From an uncultured Agathobacter sp. (GTDB taxonomy: Bacteria > Bacillota > Clostridia > Lachnospirales > Lachnospiraceae): a stretch of 64,000 nt of DNA. The stretch is from the NCBI GenBank assembly GCA_934307695.1, contig CAKRCS010000004.1, positions 157,883 to 221,882 on the forward strand, given 5' to 3'. The notes beneath the pieces were generated by a model. The model saw nothing but the letters and a program-made list of their open reading frames with translations, did no database searches and had not been told where the DNA came from. Every line of letters starts with the position of its first letter. The stretch's first letter is position 1. The position numbers were made by a program, and so were the translations under genes. Positions 12,365 to 20,733 of this stretch are shown in pieces.

Positions 12365-13105
12365 TTATTCCTCTGAGCCGCATGCCTGTGTAACATAGGT
12401 CATGGTCAGCATACAGAAAACGTAAGTCTGAATTGCTCCTGAGAACAAGTCAAAGTATACGTGAAGCACGGACGGCCAAGCCAGTGCTATGATGCGAAGC
12501 AGTCCGTATACCAAAGCCATGATAACGGTTCCTGATAGCACATTTGCAAACAAACGCAGTGATAAAGAAATCGGTACTGCGATGTCGCTGATGATATTGA
12601 TCGGTGCCCAGAGCGGCAGCCACGGCGGGAGCGGTGAACACATATCCGTCCAGATCGTCTTTGGGCTCTGATGCCTGATCTTGTTGAAATGGATCATACA
12701 GAACGTGATAAGCGCAAGCGCAAGTGTCGTTCCGTAATCCGCTGTCGGCGGTCTGAGTCCAAACAGACCGGAAATGTTACTCATCAGGATAAAGATAAAG
12801 ATGGTACTGATATAATTGACGAACTTTGGCGCCCATTTTCCCATCGTTCCTTTTACCATGTTGTCTAACATCTCCACGATCAGCTCGATCACATTCTGAA
12901 ATGCGTCCGGCTTATCCGGCGATGCCTTTTTCAGCTTGCGGTTCGCCACAAAAGCAAACACAACCATCAAAAGCATTACGATCAGAATGCAGGCATGCGA
13001 CGTTGTGATCCATACCTCATGCCCGAAGAAATTAACCGGTATGATTCCGTGGATCATAAAGTCGATATTGTCTGATGAGCTCGACAGTAAAATTCCCTGA
13101 TTCAC
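12365..13105 (-). CDS. atpB: F-type ATP synthase a subunit
   Basis: The 246-residue membrane protein contains the conserved SLRLFANVLSGTVIMALVYG segment with the essential Arg in helix 5. Other features include PDAFQNVIELIVEMLDNMVKG and a C-terminal GAIQTYVFCMLTMTYV block. It forms the ion half-channels next to the c-ring. It lies 57 bases upstream of atpE. Confidence 0.96.
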   Translation of the reverse strand: MNQGILLSSSSDNIDFMIHGIIPVNFFGHEVWITTSHACILIVMLLMVVFAFVANRKLKKASPDKPDAFQNVIELIVEMLDNMVKGTMGKWAPKFVNYISTIFIFILMSNISGLFGLRPPTADYGTTLALALITFCMIHFNKIRHQSPKTIWTDMCSPLPPWLPLWAPINIISDIAVPISLSLRLFANVLSGTVIMALVYGLLRIIALAWPSVLHVYFDLFSGAIQTYVFCMLTMTYVTQACGSEE

Positions 13106-13156
13106 GTTGTCACCTCCTTATTAGATTTTTATAGTGAAATTGTATTACACAATTAC

Positions 13157-13717
13157 CTATTCTGTTTTGTTTGTGCTGGCTTCTCCAGCAATATTTTCTA
13201 TGGCATCTTCTGTGCATCTTTCAGCATTTTGCAGTTCTGCGGCTTTTTGTGCCGCCTCTGCCTCCTGCTGCGCTAAGTATTCCGCAAGCAGCTCCTCGTC
13301 ATCCCCCACAGACGGAGTGAACCGTTCCGGGAAAATGCGTGCCAGCAGATTGTTGACCGGCAGCACCAGATACGCGGAAACCTTGATTCCAAGGACTCCC
13401 ACGAATGCCATGACCACATTTCCGAAGCGGAAATACGCGATCAGGAAAAACAAGATTGCCACGACCGCGTAGCGCGTTACCGATTTGACCACAGCCATTT
13501 TGGATGCGCGGCTCTCATCATATAGTGTTGCGGCATCGTAGATAACTACCGCCAGATGAACCGCCATTGCGACTGCGATCGCGATGCCATACCACAGCCC
13601 GATCGTGTAATAGAGCTTGTCCTGCACAAACCACATTCCCACAAACTGGACTGCCAATCCATACAGGATAATTCCGAGTACCAGTCCGGGCAGCGCATCA
13701 TTGAGCCTTTTTAACAT
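13157..13717 (-). CDS. atpI: ATP synthase subunit I-like membrane protein
   Basis: The 186-residue protein has four membrane helices in its first 125 residues, with the pattern of AtpI-type proteins (helices near YGLAVQFVGMWFV, LWYGIAIAVAMAVHLAVV, YAVVAILFFLIAYFRFG and VVMAFVGVLGIKVSAYLV). A long Ala/Glu-rich soluble tail follows, which usual AtpI lacks. It is the first gene behind the operon promoter and sits in the usual atpI place before atpB. AtpI is thought to help c-ring assembly. Sequence identity to typical AtpI looks low, so the assignment leans on position and topology. Confidence 0.75.
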   Translation of the reverse strand: MLKRLNDALPGLVLGIILYGLAVQFVGMWFVQDKLYYTIGLWYGIAIAVAMAVHLAVVIYDAATLYDESRASKMAVVKSVTRYAVVAILFFLIAYFRFGNVVMAFVGVLGIKVSAYLVLPVNNLLARIFPERFTPSVGDDEELLAEYLAQQEAEAAQKAAELQNAERCTEDAIENIAGEASTNKTE

Positions 13718-13759
13718 AAACCGTACCTCCCGGGCATAGTACGCCCTGATAATAATCGT

Positions 13760-13789
13760 ATTATACCTCTTTTTGCTCCGATTTGTCTA
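13760..13789 (-). promoter_or_regulatory. Promoter of the ATP synthase operon
   Basis: On the minus strand TAGACA (13789-13784) and TATAAT (13765-13760) are separated by 18 bases, placing the transcript start about 35 bases before the atpI ATG. The rest of the 186-base gap between atpZ and atpI shows GC-rich partial palindromes near 13840-13890 but no clear T-run. Confidence 0.65.
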
Positions 13790-13903
13790 CCGAAACCCAA
13801 TAGACAGTTCATGAAAAATGCCTAAAATCCAAGCGGCGGCTTACGCTATGTCCATCCCCGGAAGCGTCTGCTGCGCGCGGGCTTTAGGTGCCCTGTGAAC
13901 CTG

Positions 13904-14122
13904 CTATTTCATGTACTTTTTTGCCATGCGGTACACGCTCTGCCCGCCGGCGACTGCCCCTACGAAAAAGAATGGGATGCAAAGCCAGTTTATGCCCGTC
14001 TTATTGCCGAGCCACACGCCAAAGAGCGTACACATAAAAATCGGAACAAGCATACAGATGCCAAACTGGAACACCATCATAAGCGCATCCATGACTTCGC
14101 GTTTGCTGCCCTTTTTGCTCAA
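13904..14122 (-). CDS. atpZ: AtpZ/AtpI-family two-helix protein
   Basis: The 72-residue protein has two hydrophobic helices (VMDALMMVFQFGICMLVPIFM and LCIPFFFVGAVAGGQSVYRMAKK) with the GVWLGNKTG link seen in the AtpZ family. AtpZ-AtpI complexes are reported to act in cation transport that supports ATP synthase assembly. It is 19 bases after the dCMP deaminase gene and upstream of the atp promoter, so it appears to belong to the upstream transcript. Confidence 0.8.
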   Translation of the reverse strand: MSKKGSKREVMDALMMVFQFGICMLVPIFMCTLFGVWLGNKTGINWLCIPFFFVGAVAGGQSVYRMAKKYMK

Positions 14123-14141
14123 ATCTGTTTCCTCTTTTCTA

Positions 14142-14624
14142 CTACAATGTCAGGCTTACCTGTCTGCCCTTGTTCTCATATCGGCGCAGCTTAACGCCCG
14201 CTGCACGCAGCATCCGCTTCGATGCGATCACGCCCGGCGTATTGCTGTACTTATCATCTGCATAAACGACTTCCTTTATTCCGCTCTGGATGATCGCCTT
14301 TGCGCACTCGTTGCATGGAAAAAGCGTCACAAAAATGGTCGCTCCCTCAAGGCTTCCTCCGCGGTAGTTTAAGATCGCATTCAGCTCGCTGTGGGTGGAG
14401 TAAAAATACTTGTTGTCCTCGCCCTCCCGCGCCCAGGTGAACTCATCATCGGAACAGCCGCTCGGAAATCCGTTGTAGCCCATGGACATGATCTTCTTCT
14501 CCGGGCTTACGATGCAGGCGCCGACCTGTGTGTTCGGATCCTTGGAACGCATTGCTGAGAGCATCGCAACTCCCATGAAATACTCGTCCCAGCTTATATA
14601 GTCCTCTCTCTTTTTCTCTGTCAT
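14142..14624 (-). CDS. dCMP deaminase (ComEB-like)
   Basis: The 160-residue enzyme has the cytidine-deaminase zinc motifs HSELNAI (His and catalytic Glu) and PCNECAK (two Cys). These come after the NTQVGACIV substrate block and the GYNGFPSGCSDD segment typical of deoxycytidylate deaminases. It converts dCMP to dUMP for thymidylate synthesis. It lies downstream of upp, separated by a terminator, so it either has its own promoter or depends on read-through. The neighbouring upp and this gene make a small pyrimidine group. Confidence 0.93.
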   Translation of the reverse strand: MTEKKREDYISWDEYFMGVAMLSAMRSKDPNTQVGACIVSPEKKIMSMGYNGFPSGCSDDEFTWAREGEDNKYFYSTHSELNAILNYRGGSLEGATIFVTLFPCNECAKAIIQSGIKEVVYADDKYSNTPGVIASKRMLRAAGVKLRRYENKGRQVSLTL

Positions 14625-14645
14625 GTCTGATCCCCTTCCGTTTGC

Positions 14646-14683
14646 AAAAAGGCACCATGCAATTTTTCAAATTGTACGGTGCC
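14646..14683 (-). terminator. Rho-independent terminator after upp
   Basis: GGCACC at 14651-14656 pairs with GGTGCC at 14678-14683. After one mismatch, a second eight-pair stem (TGCAATTT/AAATTGTA) continues to a three-base loop. On the minus strand TTTTTG follows directly. Confidence 0.88.
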
Positions 14684-14694
14684 TTATCGTTTGA

Positions 14695-15324
14695 TTATTT
14701 TGTTCCAAAGATGCGGTCTCCTGCATCTCCGAGTCCCGGTACGATGTACTTGTGCTCATTTAAATGATCATCAAGCGCACCAATATAAAGGTCAACATCC
14801 GGATGAGTCTCTGTCATCCGCTTTACCCCTTCCGGTGCAGCGATGATGCACATAAAATGGATGTTTTTAACGCCTTTGTTTTTCAGCATCTGGATTGCCT
14901 CTACTGCGGATCCGCCGGTTGCAAGCATCGGGTCAACCACAAAGACCTCTCTGTTTGCGCAGTCTGCCGGAAGCTTGCAGTAATATTCTACCGGTTCTGC
15001 GGTATCCGGATCGCGGTACAATCCGATGTGTCCTACCTTTGCAGCCGGGATAAGCTCAAGCATTCCGTCTACCATTCCAAGTCCTGCGCGCAGGATCGGT
15101 ACAACAGCGAGTTTCTTTCCCTTTAACTCTTTTACGGTGGTCTTACAGATCGGTGTCTCGATCTCAACATCTGTAAGTTCAAGGTCTCTGGTTGCCTCGA
15201 AGCACTCAAGCATTGCAACCTCGCTTACCAGTGTACGGAAGTCCTTGGATCCCGTATCTGTTCTTCTCATAAGTCCGATCTTGTGCTGGATCAGCGGATG
15301 ATCCATTACTACTACCTTTGCCAT
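14695..15324 (-). CDS. upp: Uracil phosphoribosyltransferase
   Basis: The 209-residue protein matches Upp along its length: [22 protein letters not shown] at the start, [13 protein letters not shown] in the uracil site region, the PRPP loop [12 protein letters not shown] and the C-terminal [12 protein letters not shown]. It salvages uracil to UMP. It follows the degenerate phosphatase by two bases, and ends at a strong terminator. Its place just before the atp operon is also seen in Bacillus. Confidence 0.97.
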   Translation of the reverse strand: MAKVVVMDHPLIQHKIGLMRRTDTGSKDFRTLVSEVAMLECFEATRDLELTDVEIETPICKTTVKELKGKKLAVVPILRAGLGMVDGMLELIPAAKVGHIGLYRDPDTAEPVEYYCKLPADCANREVFVVDPMLATGGSAVEAIQMLKNKGVKNIHFMCIIAAPEGVKRMTETHPDVDLYIGALDDHLNEHKYIVPGLGDAGDRIFGTK

Positions 15325-15326
15325 AT

Positions 15327-15791
15327 CTATTCTCCTTCGTTGTCGTTTAATAGTTTTACCAGTTTCTTGATGGATTTGCGAAGTGTCTCATAACACAGTC
15401 CGTAGGACGGAAGTGCGCCTCCGTATGGATCTAAGATCTCAAGCTCGTCCCCTACAAGCTCGGTCAGCACCTGGATGTCCTCTTCCCTGTCCTCGCCGTA
15501 AAGCTCAAGCAGCTTTTCCTTCTGGGAACGCTCCATCGTAAGGATCAGGGTATCGTCCGTCAGATCCTCCTCCGTCAGCTGCACAGATACGAAGCCCTCC
15601 ATATGTATTCCATTGCTGATAAGTATAGCCTCTGCCTTCTGGTTGATCGGCTCGGAAAATTGAACAACCAGTCCCTTTGCCAGCACCTCCACCGGGTGCT
15701 TTAATGTAAAATCTTCCAGTATTCCCTTCGCCATCGGCTCACGGCTTGTACCGGATTTTCCGACAAATATAATGCGATTATATGTTTTCAT
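15327..15791 (-). CDS. LMW protein-tyrosine-phosphatase-like protein lacking the catalytic Cys
   Basis: The 154-residue protein has the LMW-PTP fold signature but an altered P-loop. The family motif VCxGNxCRSPMA is here V10-GKSGTS-R17-EPMA: the nucleophile Cys is Gly11 and the second Cys is Ser16. Arg17 and the later Asp-Pro-Tyr (Asp121, normally the general acid) are kept. The codons were re-read (GTC GGA AAA), so this is not a translation slip. As a phosphatase it should be dead; it may bind phosphate or phosphoarginine/tyrosine peptides. Its place beside sua5 and upp matches ywlE, an arginine phosphatase gene, in B. subtilis. Confidence 0.85.
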   Translation of the reverse strand: MKTYNRIIFVGKSGTSREPMAKGILEDFTLKHPVEVLAKGLVVQFSEPINQKAEAILISNGIHMEGFVSVQLTEEDLTDDTLILTMERSQKEKLLELYGEDREEDIQVLTELVGDELEILDPYGGALPSYGLCYETLRKSIKKLVKLLNDNEGE

Positions 15792-15945
15792 GCAATTACC
15801 ACCCCATTTTTCTCCTTTAACAGATTACCACTTCCGCGCTTTTTCGTAAAGAGTCAGATACAAATTCCCACTTATTGCATTCATAAATTTGTTGCAGGCT
15901 GCTCCATTGGCACCTTGGGAAAATTGTGCGCGGGTTGGAACGCTG

Positions 15946-17370
15946 TCAGTTAAAATCCTCCATGGTAAAGTTCTTTTTTGACGGTGCTCCCGGAACTCCA
16001 TCGAGATACAGCTTGTAGCGCATCTCCTCTGTTGCGATATATTTCGCGCGAATATCCTCAGATACCGCCAACCCTTCTGATGGTCCGATTCCGTAATCAA
16101 ATGGAATCCAGAGCGTCTTACCCTTGGAATTTTTCACCGCAACAACGCTCCAAGCGTGATTGATCGCGTCGTTGGAATTAAAGTAGCTTGTAATGCCGAG
16201 CTGGTCAAACAATAGCTGCTCGTACATTGCAAAGGTCTGGCACACTCCGGTTGCCTTGTTCTTATAAAGCTGCTTCATAGCAAGCGAATCCTTGCTCGGC
16301 GGATAGTAGGTGGTGAAGGTGTAATCATACAGCATACCATACGCTACATCATCATGGCTTCTATTACATGCAAAATATTTACTGCTTGAGATCGCATAGA
16401 TCTTCATGGCATCGCTCAGATCGCAAAAGTTTTTTGCCCCGTAAAGGACTGCTTCCGCATTCGTCAGCAGAAGATGTACGCCACCCTTTGTATATGCGCT
16501 GCTTGCGCTGTGCTCAAGGTAATAGTATGTCCAATATTTGCTATTCAGGCACGCCGCCCTGATTTCCTTGTCCGCGGAAAACTCGTCGTATGACATTACA
16601 TTGACACACGCCGTCCTGTCATCCAGCATTGTTACGGATTTGACAATCTTCTGATAGATATCACTGTCTATGATCCAGCCGCTGTACTGCTTAGCAAGTG
16701 TTGCACTGGCGGTAGTCGTTTTCTCACTGATCCCAGAAAATTTGATGCTTGAGGCAAACCAGATATTGTCTGTGTTGTATATTGCGGGATTGTTAAGGCT
16801 TCTTAATCCCGAAAAAGAATTATTCTCTACCAGATACGTTGTGTAGCTATCGTATATCGTATGCAGCATCCGCTCCGTCTCATCCGGGTTATTAAGATAA
16901 TCCTGATAAAAGGCTTTCGTTGTCTCTGACTTGACCATTTTTTGAGTATTTTTCCACAGCTTCTCTACGAACTTCACGCTATACATATACAGCTTGGCGT
17001 TTTCTGTGGAAATGGTGTAGGTTGTGTATCCATTCTTTGTTGTTCCTGCCGTGTATTGGAAAAGAACGCCCAGCTTGTTTGTTTTCTGGATCTTGGCTTG
17101 CAGCTTTTTAACCAGCTTTTCGGAGGTGCTCTTGGTTCCCTTTACCTGAAGCGTCAGGGATTTTCCCCGATATAACTGTTTGTGTACCTTTTCCGCAGTC
17201 GCGGCATCTGCTTTCTTTACCTTGATGGTGGTCGCTGACTTCGCTGTGGATTTTGTAGCCGCTTCTACTTCTACCCGCTGCACGGCTGTTCCGGAAAACT
17301 CCACCGGTGCCATCGTGAGGATGGTTGCACATAATAATGCGGCTATAAGTGATTTCCATAATTTTTTCAT
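15946..17370 (-). CDS. Secreted transglutaminase-like protein
   Basis: The frame extends 34 codons upstream, but the chosen ATG has GGGAG before it and begins a signal peptide (MKKLWKSLIAALLCATILTM). After a Lys/Thr-rich linker, a large alpha/beta region follows, and the C-terminal transglutaminase core has its triad in order: Cys in ATGVCQTFA, His in INHAW, Asp in IPFDYG. Bacterial proteins of this type act as peptidases or cross-linkers at the cell surface. It sits between sua5 and the phosphatase-upp pair, where Bacillus has other genes. The N-terminal region of about 330 residues is not recognised. Confidence 0.8.
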   Translation of the reverse strand: MKKLWKSLIAALLCATILTMAPVEFSGTAVQRVEVEAATKSTAKSATTIKVKKADAATAEKVHKQLYRGKSLTLQVKGTKSTSEKLVKKLQAKIQKTNKLGVLFQYTAGTTKNGYTTYTISTENAKLYMYSVKFVEKLWKNTQKMVKSETTKAFYQDYLNNPDETERMLHTIYDSYTTYLVENNSFSGLRSLNNPAIYNTDNIWFASSIKFSGISEKTTTASATLAKQYSGWIIDSDIYQKIVKSVTMLDDRTACVNVMSYDEFSADKEIRAACLNSKYWTYYYLEHSASSAYTKGGVHLLLTNAEAVLYGAKNFCDLSDAMKIYAISSSKYFACNRSHDDVAYGMLYDYTFTTYYPPSKDSLAMKQLYKNKATGVCQTFAMYEQLLFDQLGITSYFNSNDAINHAWSVVAVKNSKGKTLWIPFDYGIGPSEGLAVSEDIRAKYIATEEMRYKLYLDGVPGAPSKKNFTMEDFN

Positions 17371-17484
17371 AACAGAACTCCCTTCTCTTTTGTGAGTATG
17401 GTTGCAGTTTGTGGGGTATTTCAGGCATTTTGTTTGTCGGAATGCCCTCTTTGCCAAAAAACCATTGCGCAATAAATTATGCCA

Positions 17485-18645
17485 TCACTCAATATCTTCT
17501 GCCTGCAGCACCTGATGTCCCGCAGCTTTGAGCAGGCGGTTCATGATTGCATTGCCGATGCGCGGGGTGGAAAAGCTCTCTGAATAAATCTCGTCCACGC
17601 CAAGTTCGTCGCATTCGCGAAGAATGTGATACAAGTGGCGCGCAATCGAATCCTCGTCGGCGCGGCTTCCCATAGAGAGGACAACATCTGCCGCAAACTC
17701 GTCTGCGTTATCTCCACAGTATGATGCCTCTGCCTCACGGTGAGCAGCTCCGTGTTGTGACACTCCGAACTCGCTGCGGCTATTTCCACGGTAGCGGGCC
17801 TGTGTCTCGTCTGAAGCGATCACGGCTACACGTTTGCCGGCGGCTTTCGCTCTCGATGTGAGTAGCTTTATGGCGGAGACAACGGCTTCCTCATTGCCCT
17901 CGATGATTGCCATATCCGCCTTTGGGGCGTAGTGTTTGTATTTCATGCCCGGTGCTTTCGGCTTCTTCGTGTCATCCATTGCAATAATTCCCGGATCGAT
18001 AATGACTTCTCTTCCGATTACGTCAGAAAGCATCTGCGGGGTGATGTAGCCCGGACGAAGTACCATCGGTTTTTCTTCCGTCAGGTCAATGATCGTAGAT
18101 TCGATTCCGATTCCGACCGGACCGCCATCTAGGATCATGGCGATTTTTCCGCTTAAGTCTTCTGCGACGTGCGCCGCTTCCGTCGGGCTTGGTCTGCCAG
18201 AGGTGTTCGCGCTCGGAGCTGCGATCAGGCAGCCGCTTTCGCGGATCAACGAAAGTGCAACCGGATGATTTGGCATACGGACGGCAACCGTATCCATGCC
18301 GCCTGTGGTTGCATACGGCACAGCTTCACTTTTCCACACGATCATGGTCAGCGGTCCCGGCCAGAAAGCATTTGCCAAAAGCTTCGCCTCTTCCGGGACC
18401 TCCCGTGCTACACGGTATAGATCGTCAAACTCTGCAATATGTACGATCAGCGGATTATCGGATGGTCTGCCCTTTGCGGCATATATTTTCCGAGATGCTT
18501 CCGGATCAAGCGCGTCTCCGCCAAGTCCATATACCGTCTCGGTCGGAAATGCCACCAGCTCGCCTGCGGCGATCCGTTTGCCCGCCCGCTTCATATCCTC
18601 CTGATCCGGATTTTTACTGTCTACATGTAAAATCTCTGTTTCCAT
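17485..18645 (-). CDS. sua5: L-threonylcarbamoyladenylate synthase (Sua5 type)
   Basis: The 386-residue enzyme has the YrdC domain in the first 210 residues (FPTETVYGLGGDA, KGRPSDNPLIVHI, PSANTSGRPSPT) and the extra C-terminal Sua5 domain, ending near SRADEDSIARHLYHILRECDELGVDEI. It makes threonylcarbamoyl-AMP from threonine, bicarbonate and ATP for the t6A37 modification of ANN-decoding tRNAs. Its upstream region on the minus strand is occupied by a 14-unit 16-bp repeat, so its leader or promoter region is unusual. Confidence 0.95.
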   Translation of the reverse strand: METEILHVDSKNPDQEDMKRAGKRIAAGELVAFPTETVYGLGGDALDPEASRKIYAAKGRPSDNPLIVHIAEFDDLYRVAREVPEEAKLLANAFWPGPLTMIVWKSEAVPYATTGGMDTVAVRMPNHPVALSLIRESGCLIAAPSANTSGRPSPTEAAHVAEDLSGKIAMILDGGPVGIGIESTIIDLTEEKPMVLRPGYITPQMLSDVIGREVIIDPGIIAMDDTKKPKAPGMKYKHYAPKADMAIIEGNEEAVVSAIKLLTSRAKAAGKRVAVIASDETQARYRGNSRSEFGVSQHGAAHREAEASYCGDNADEFAADVVLSMGSRADEDSIARHLYHILRECDELGVDEIYSESFSTPRIGNAIMNRLLKAAGHQVLQAEDIE

Positions 18646-18660
18646 ATCTTTTCCCTCTTA

Positions 18661-18884
18661 TATGCTGGAATCGTTGTATGCTAGAATTCTTGTACACTGA
18701 AATCCTTGTGTGCTGGAATCCTTGTGCACTGAACCCTTTGTGTTCCAGAGCTCTTGTACACTGGAATCCTTGTGTACTGGAACCCCTGTGTGCCGGAACC
18801 CCTGTCCACTGAAATCCTTGTCTACCAGAATCCTTGTGTGCCGGAGTCCTTATGCGCCAAAACCCCTGTGTGCCGGAATTGTCA
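18661..18884. repeat. 16-bp minisatellite, 14 units, upstream of sua5
   Basis: Fourteen units with an exact 16-bp period and no insertion or deletion fill 18661-18884. The plus-strand consensus is TGTGCTGGAATCCTTG; units differ by a few substitutions (for example TACACTGAAATCCTTG, TGTGCCGGAACCCCTG). Because 16 is not a multiple of three, any open frame through it rotates, so it is not coding. It lies 16 bases before the sua5 ATG, thus in the 5' untranslated or promoter region of that gene. Confidence 0.95.
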
Positions 18885-18917
18885 CACTTTGCAGATCTTA
18901 TGCATCGGATGCTTTAT

Positions 18918-18946
18918 GCAAAAACGGCTGCGAAGAATCGCAGCCG
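18918..18946 (-). terminator. Rho-independent terminator after the lipoprotein gene
   Basis: The nine-base arms CGGCTGCGA (18925-18933) and TCGCAGCCG (18938-18946) pair perfectly around AGAA. On the minus strand TTTTTGC follows. It separates the lipoprotein transcript from the 16-bp repeat and sua5. Confidence 0.9.
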
Positions 18947-18968
18947 CCTATCCATTTGATGTTAGAAA

Positions 18969-19547
18969 TTATTCCGTGATTGCGGTGTAAGTAATGTTGG
19001 TAACGCTGTCGCCGTCTAAGATAAATGCAAGCACACAGTCATCCTTCTGGTAGGTCAGCGCGGTGTCGGTCTCGCTGGCAGCGGTACCATAGGCTGCAAC
19101 AACGTCGTCCTTGCTGCTTCCGATGCAGATACCCTCTGCGGTCTCAACGGTATCGTCCTTAAGCTCGATCGTGTATACAAAGTCCTCGCCGTCCTGTGGA
19201 TAAGTGCTGATCACAACACTTCCGTATGTGTATACCTTGTCAAGTCCCTGAAATGCGCAGGACTCTGACTCGAAATAGCTGGTCGGCTCGCCGAGCTGGT
19301 CAACGATCGCAGACATCTTCTCATTTGCAAAAACTTCAACGCCGTTTAAGGTGTATACATAACCGGTTGCTGCGGAAGGTGTCTCTGCTGCCTGAGATTC
19401 CGCCGCGGTATCGGTCTCGCTCACCTCGGTGTTCGCGTCTGCTGTGCTGTTGCCGTTTCCGGCATCGTTGCTGCTGCCGCATGCGCACATAAGCAGTCCG
19501 CTTACTGCAACACAAGCCATCATTACTGTCAATTTTCTTAATTTCAT
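18969..19547 (-). CDS. Lipoprotein of unknown function
   Basis: The 192-residue protein has a lipoprotein signal (MKLRKLTVMMACVAVSGLLM then CACG, lipidated Cys about residue 23), a Ser/Thr/Glu-rich linker to about residue 60, and a compact beta-rich domain. That domain carries two short repeats around IVDQLGEPTSYF and DDVVAAYGTAAS, a pattern like the SmpA/BLIP-type two-repeat fold. It is likely anchored outside the membrane. It has its own terminator and follows the Dlt-like operon by about 100 bases, so a functional link to that operon is possible but unproven. Confidence 0.75.
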   Translation of the reverse strand: MKLRKLTVMMACVAVSGLLMCACGSSNDAGNGNSTADANTEVSETDTAAESQAAETPSAATGYVYTLNGVEVFANEKMSAIVDQLGEPTSYFESESCAFQGLDKVYTYGSVVISTYPQDGEDFVYTIELKDDTVETAEGICIGSSKDDVVAAYGTAASETDTALTYQKDDCVLAFILDGDSVTNITYTAITE

Positions 19548-19648
19548 GATCGTCCTCCTAAAATTCTATACCTGATTTTCAATCCTATCTGCTTAAATTC
19601 CATACCAAGCTTTTGATCTGTTTATGCATTCCACCTCAGGATACGCAT

Positions 19649-20722
19649 TTAATCTTCGATCGCATTCGCGCCAAAGCTTCTCAGCTCGCCATACTGTTCA
19701 AGTTCGGAATACTGCTGCGCCTTCATCTCGTTGTAGAAGTCAACCTTCTCCTGCCAGATGGAAGCATAGGACTCATCCGTGCGATAATCGGTCAGGTCGT
19801 AGTTGTCCACGAGATACTGTCCGAAGTATTTTGCCATCTTCTCTGCGCCCTGCGTGTTCAAGTGCAGTCCGGCATCGTAGGTGTCCTGCGTCATATCCAG
19901 ACCGATCTCGTCCTGAAGCGGGATATAGTTGATATATGCCACGTCATTCTCCTCGGCAAACGCGCGCACCTGCTCGTCCCACTCGTCATACCAGTGCGGG
20001 AACTCGGTCGGTGCCTTGATCAGGACAAGGTCAATGCCCTTCTCCTTGCACAGATCTGTCATCTTTTGCAGATATCCCATCGCCTTGTCGCCCAGCGTGT
20101 AATCCGCAAGCGGCGTCGGATCCGGGAAATCTCCCTGTGCCTTGGTGTCCACACGCATGTAATAGCCATTGTGGCTTACAAGATCCTTGGAAAAAATGTG
20201 TTCAAAATCGTCATTTTTAAGTTCTGACCACCGCGAATGATAGCGGAGAATCGGGAACAGATATTCCACAAATGTCTCGTCCGGTGTCATCGATGCCTTG
20301 ATGTCGTTGACCTTTGACATAGACCACTTCATTCCATCGATCGACATGCGGTTGTAAGCCTCATTCTGCGGCTCATTGTACTTGAGCGCCAGCACGTTAA
20401 ATACGACAACCTTTGGTGTCTCGTAGCGCAGGGCATCCTCAAGCAGATAGTAGGACTGCCATGTAAGCTGCTGCGCGCTTCCGCGGATATAGCTTGTGAT
20501 CCCGTAATCCTCCCACAGCTCGATCGTGGAAAAATTCTCATAGACCTCACAGTCCCCGACAAATAAGACCTCATGGTCGGATTTATCTTTGTAATACTCG
20601 GCAATCATGGAGCCTTCCACGATTCCCTTCTGATATTTCGGCACAAGAAGTCTCTGTGCCACATACAGACATCCCAGCATCAGTACCAGCACAAGGATGC
20701 CCGAAATGATTCTCTTTTTCAT
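19649..20722 (-). CDS. SGNH-like membrane-anchored protein, DltD analogue
   Basis: The 357-residue protein starts with one membrane helix (IISGILVLVLMLGCLYVA) and an extracytoplasmic SGNH-type domain. Block I reads VGDCEVYEN, where the usual nucleophile Ser of GDS is Cys58. The Asp-x-x-x-His pair is D283AGLH287. In dlt and alginate-acetylation systems such proteins act with an MBOAT to move acyl groups onto the cell-surface polymer. It is the last gene of the operon, 11 bases after the MBOAT gene. Cys at the nucleophile site may be a family trait of these Clostridia rather than a defect; this was not checked. Confidence 0.78.
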   Translation of the reverse strand: MKKRIISGILVLVLMLGCLYVAQRLLVPKYQKGIVEGSMIAEYYKDKSDHEVLFVGDCEVYENFSTIELWEDYGITSYIRGSAQQLTWQSYYLLEDALRYETPKVVVFNVLALKYNEPQNEAYNRMSIDGMKWSMSKVNDIKASMTPDETFVEYLFPILRYHSRWSELKNDDFEHIFSKDLVSHNGYYMRVDTKAQGDFPDPTPLADYTLGDKAMGYLQKMTDLCKEKGIDLVLIKAPTEFPHWYDEWDEQVRAFAEENDVAYINYIPLQDEIGLDMTQDTYDAGLHLNTQGAEKMAKYFGQYLVDNYDLTDYRTDESYASIWQEKVDFYNEMKAQQYSELEQYGELRSFGANAIED

Positions 20723-20733
20723 CCTGCACCCTC

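Noticed and set aside
18710-18979. A Cys/Pro/Leu-rich reading frame on the plus strand through the 16-bp repeat
   Set aside because: The repeat unit is not a multiple of three and the frame arises only from the repeat; there is no ribosome binding site and it runs into the terminator.
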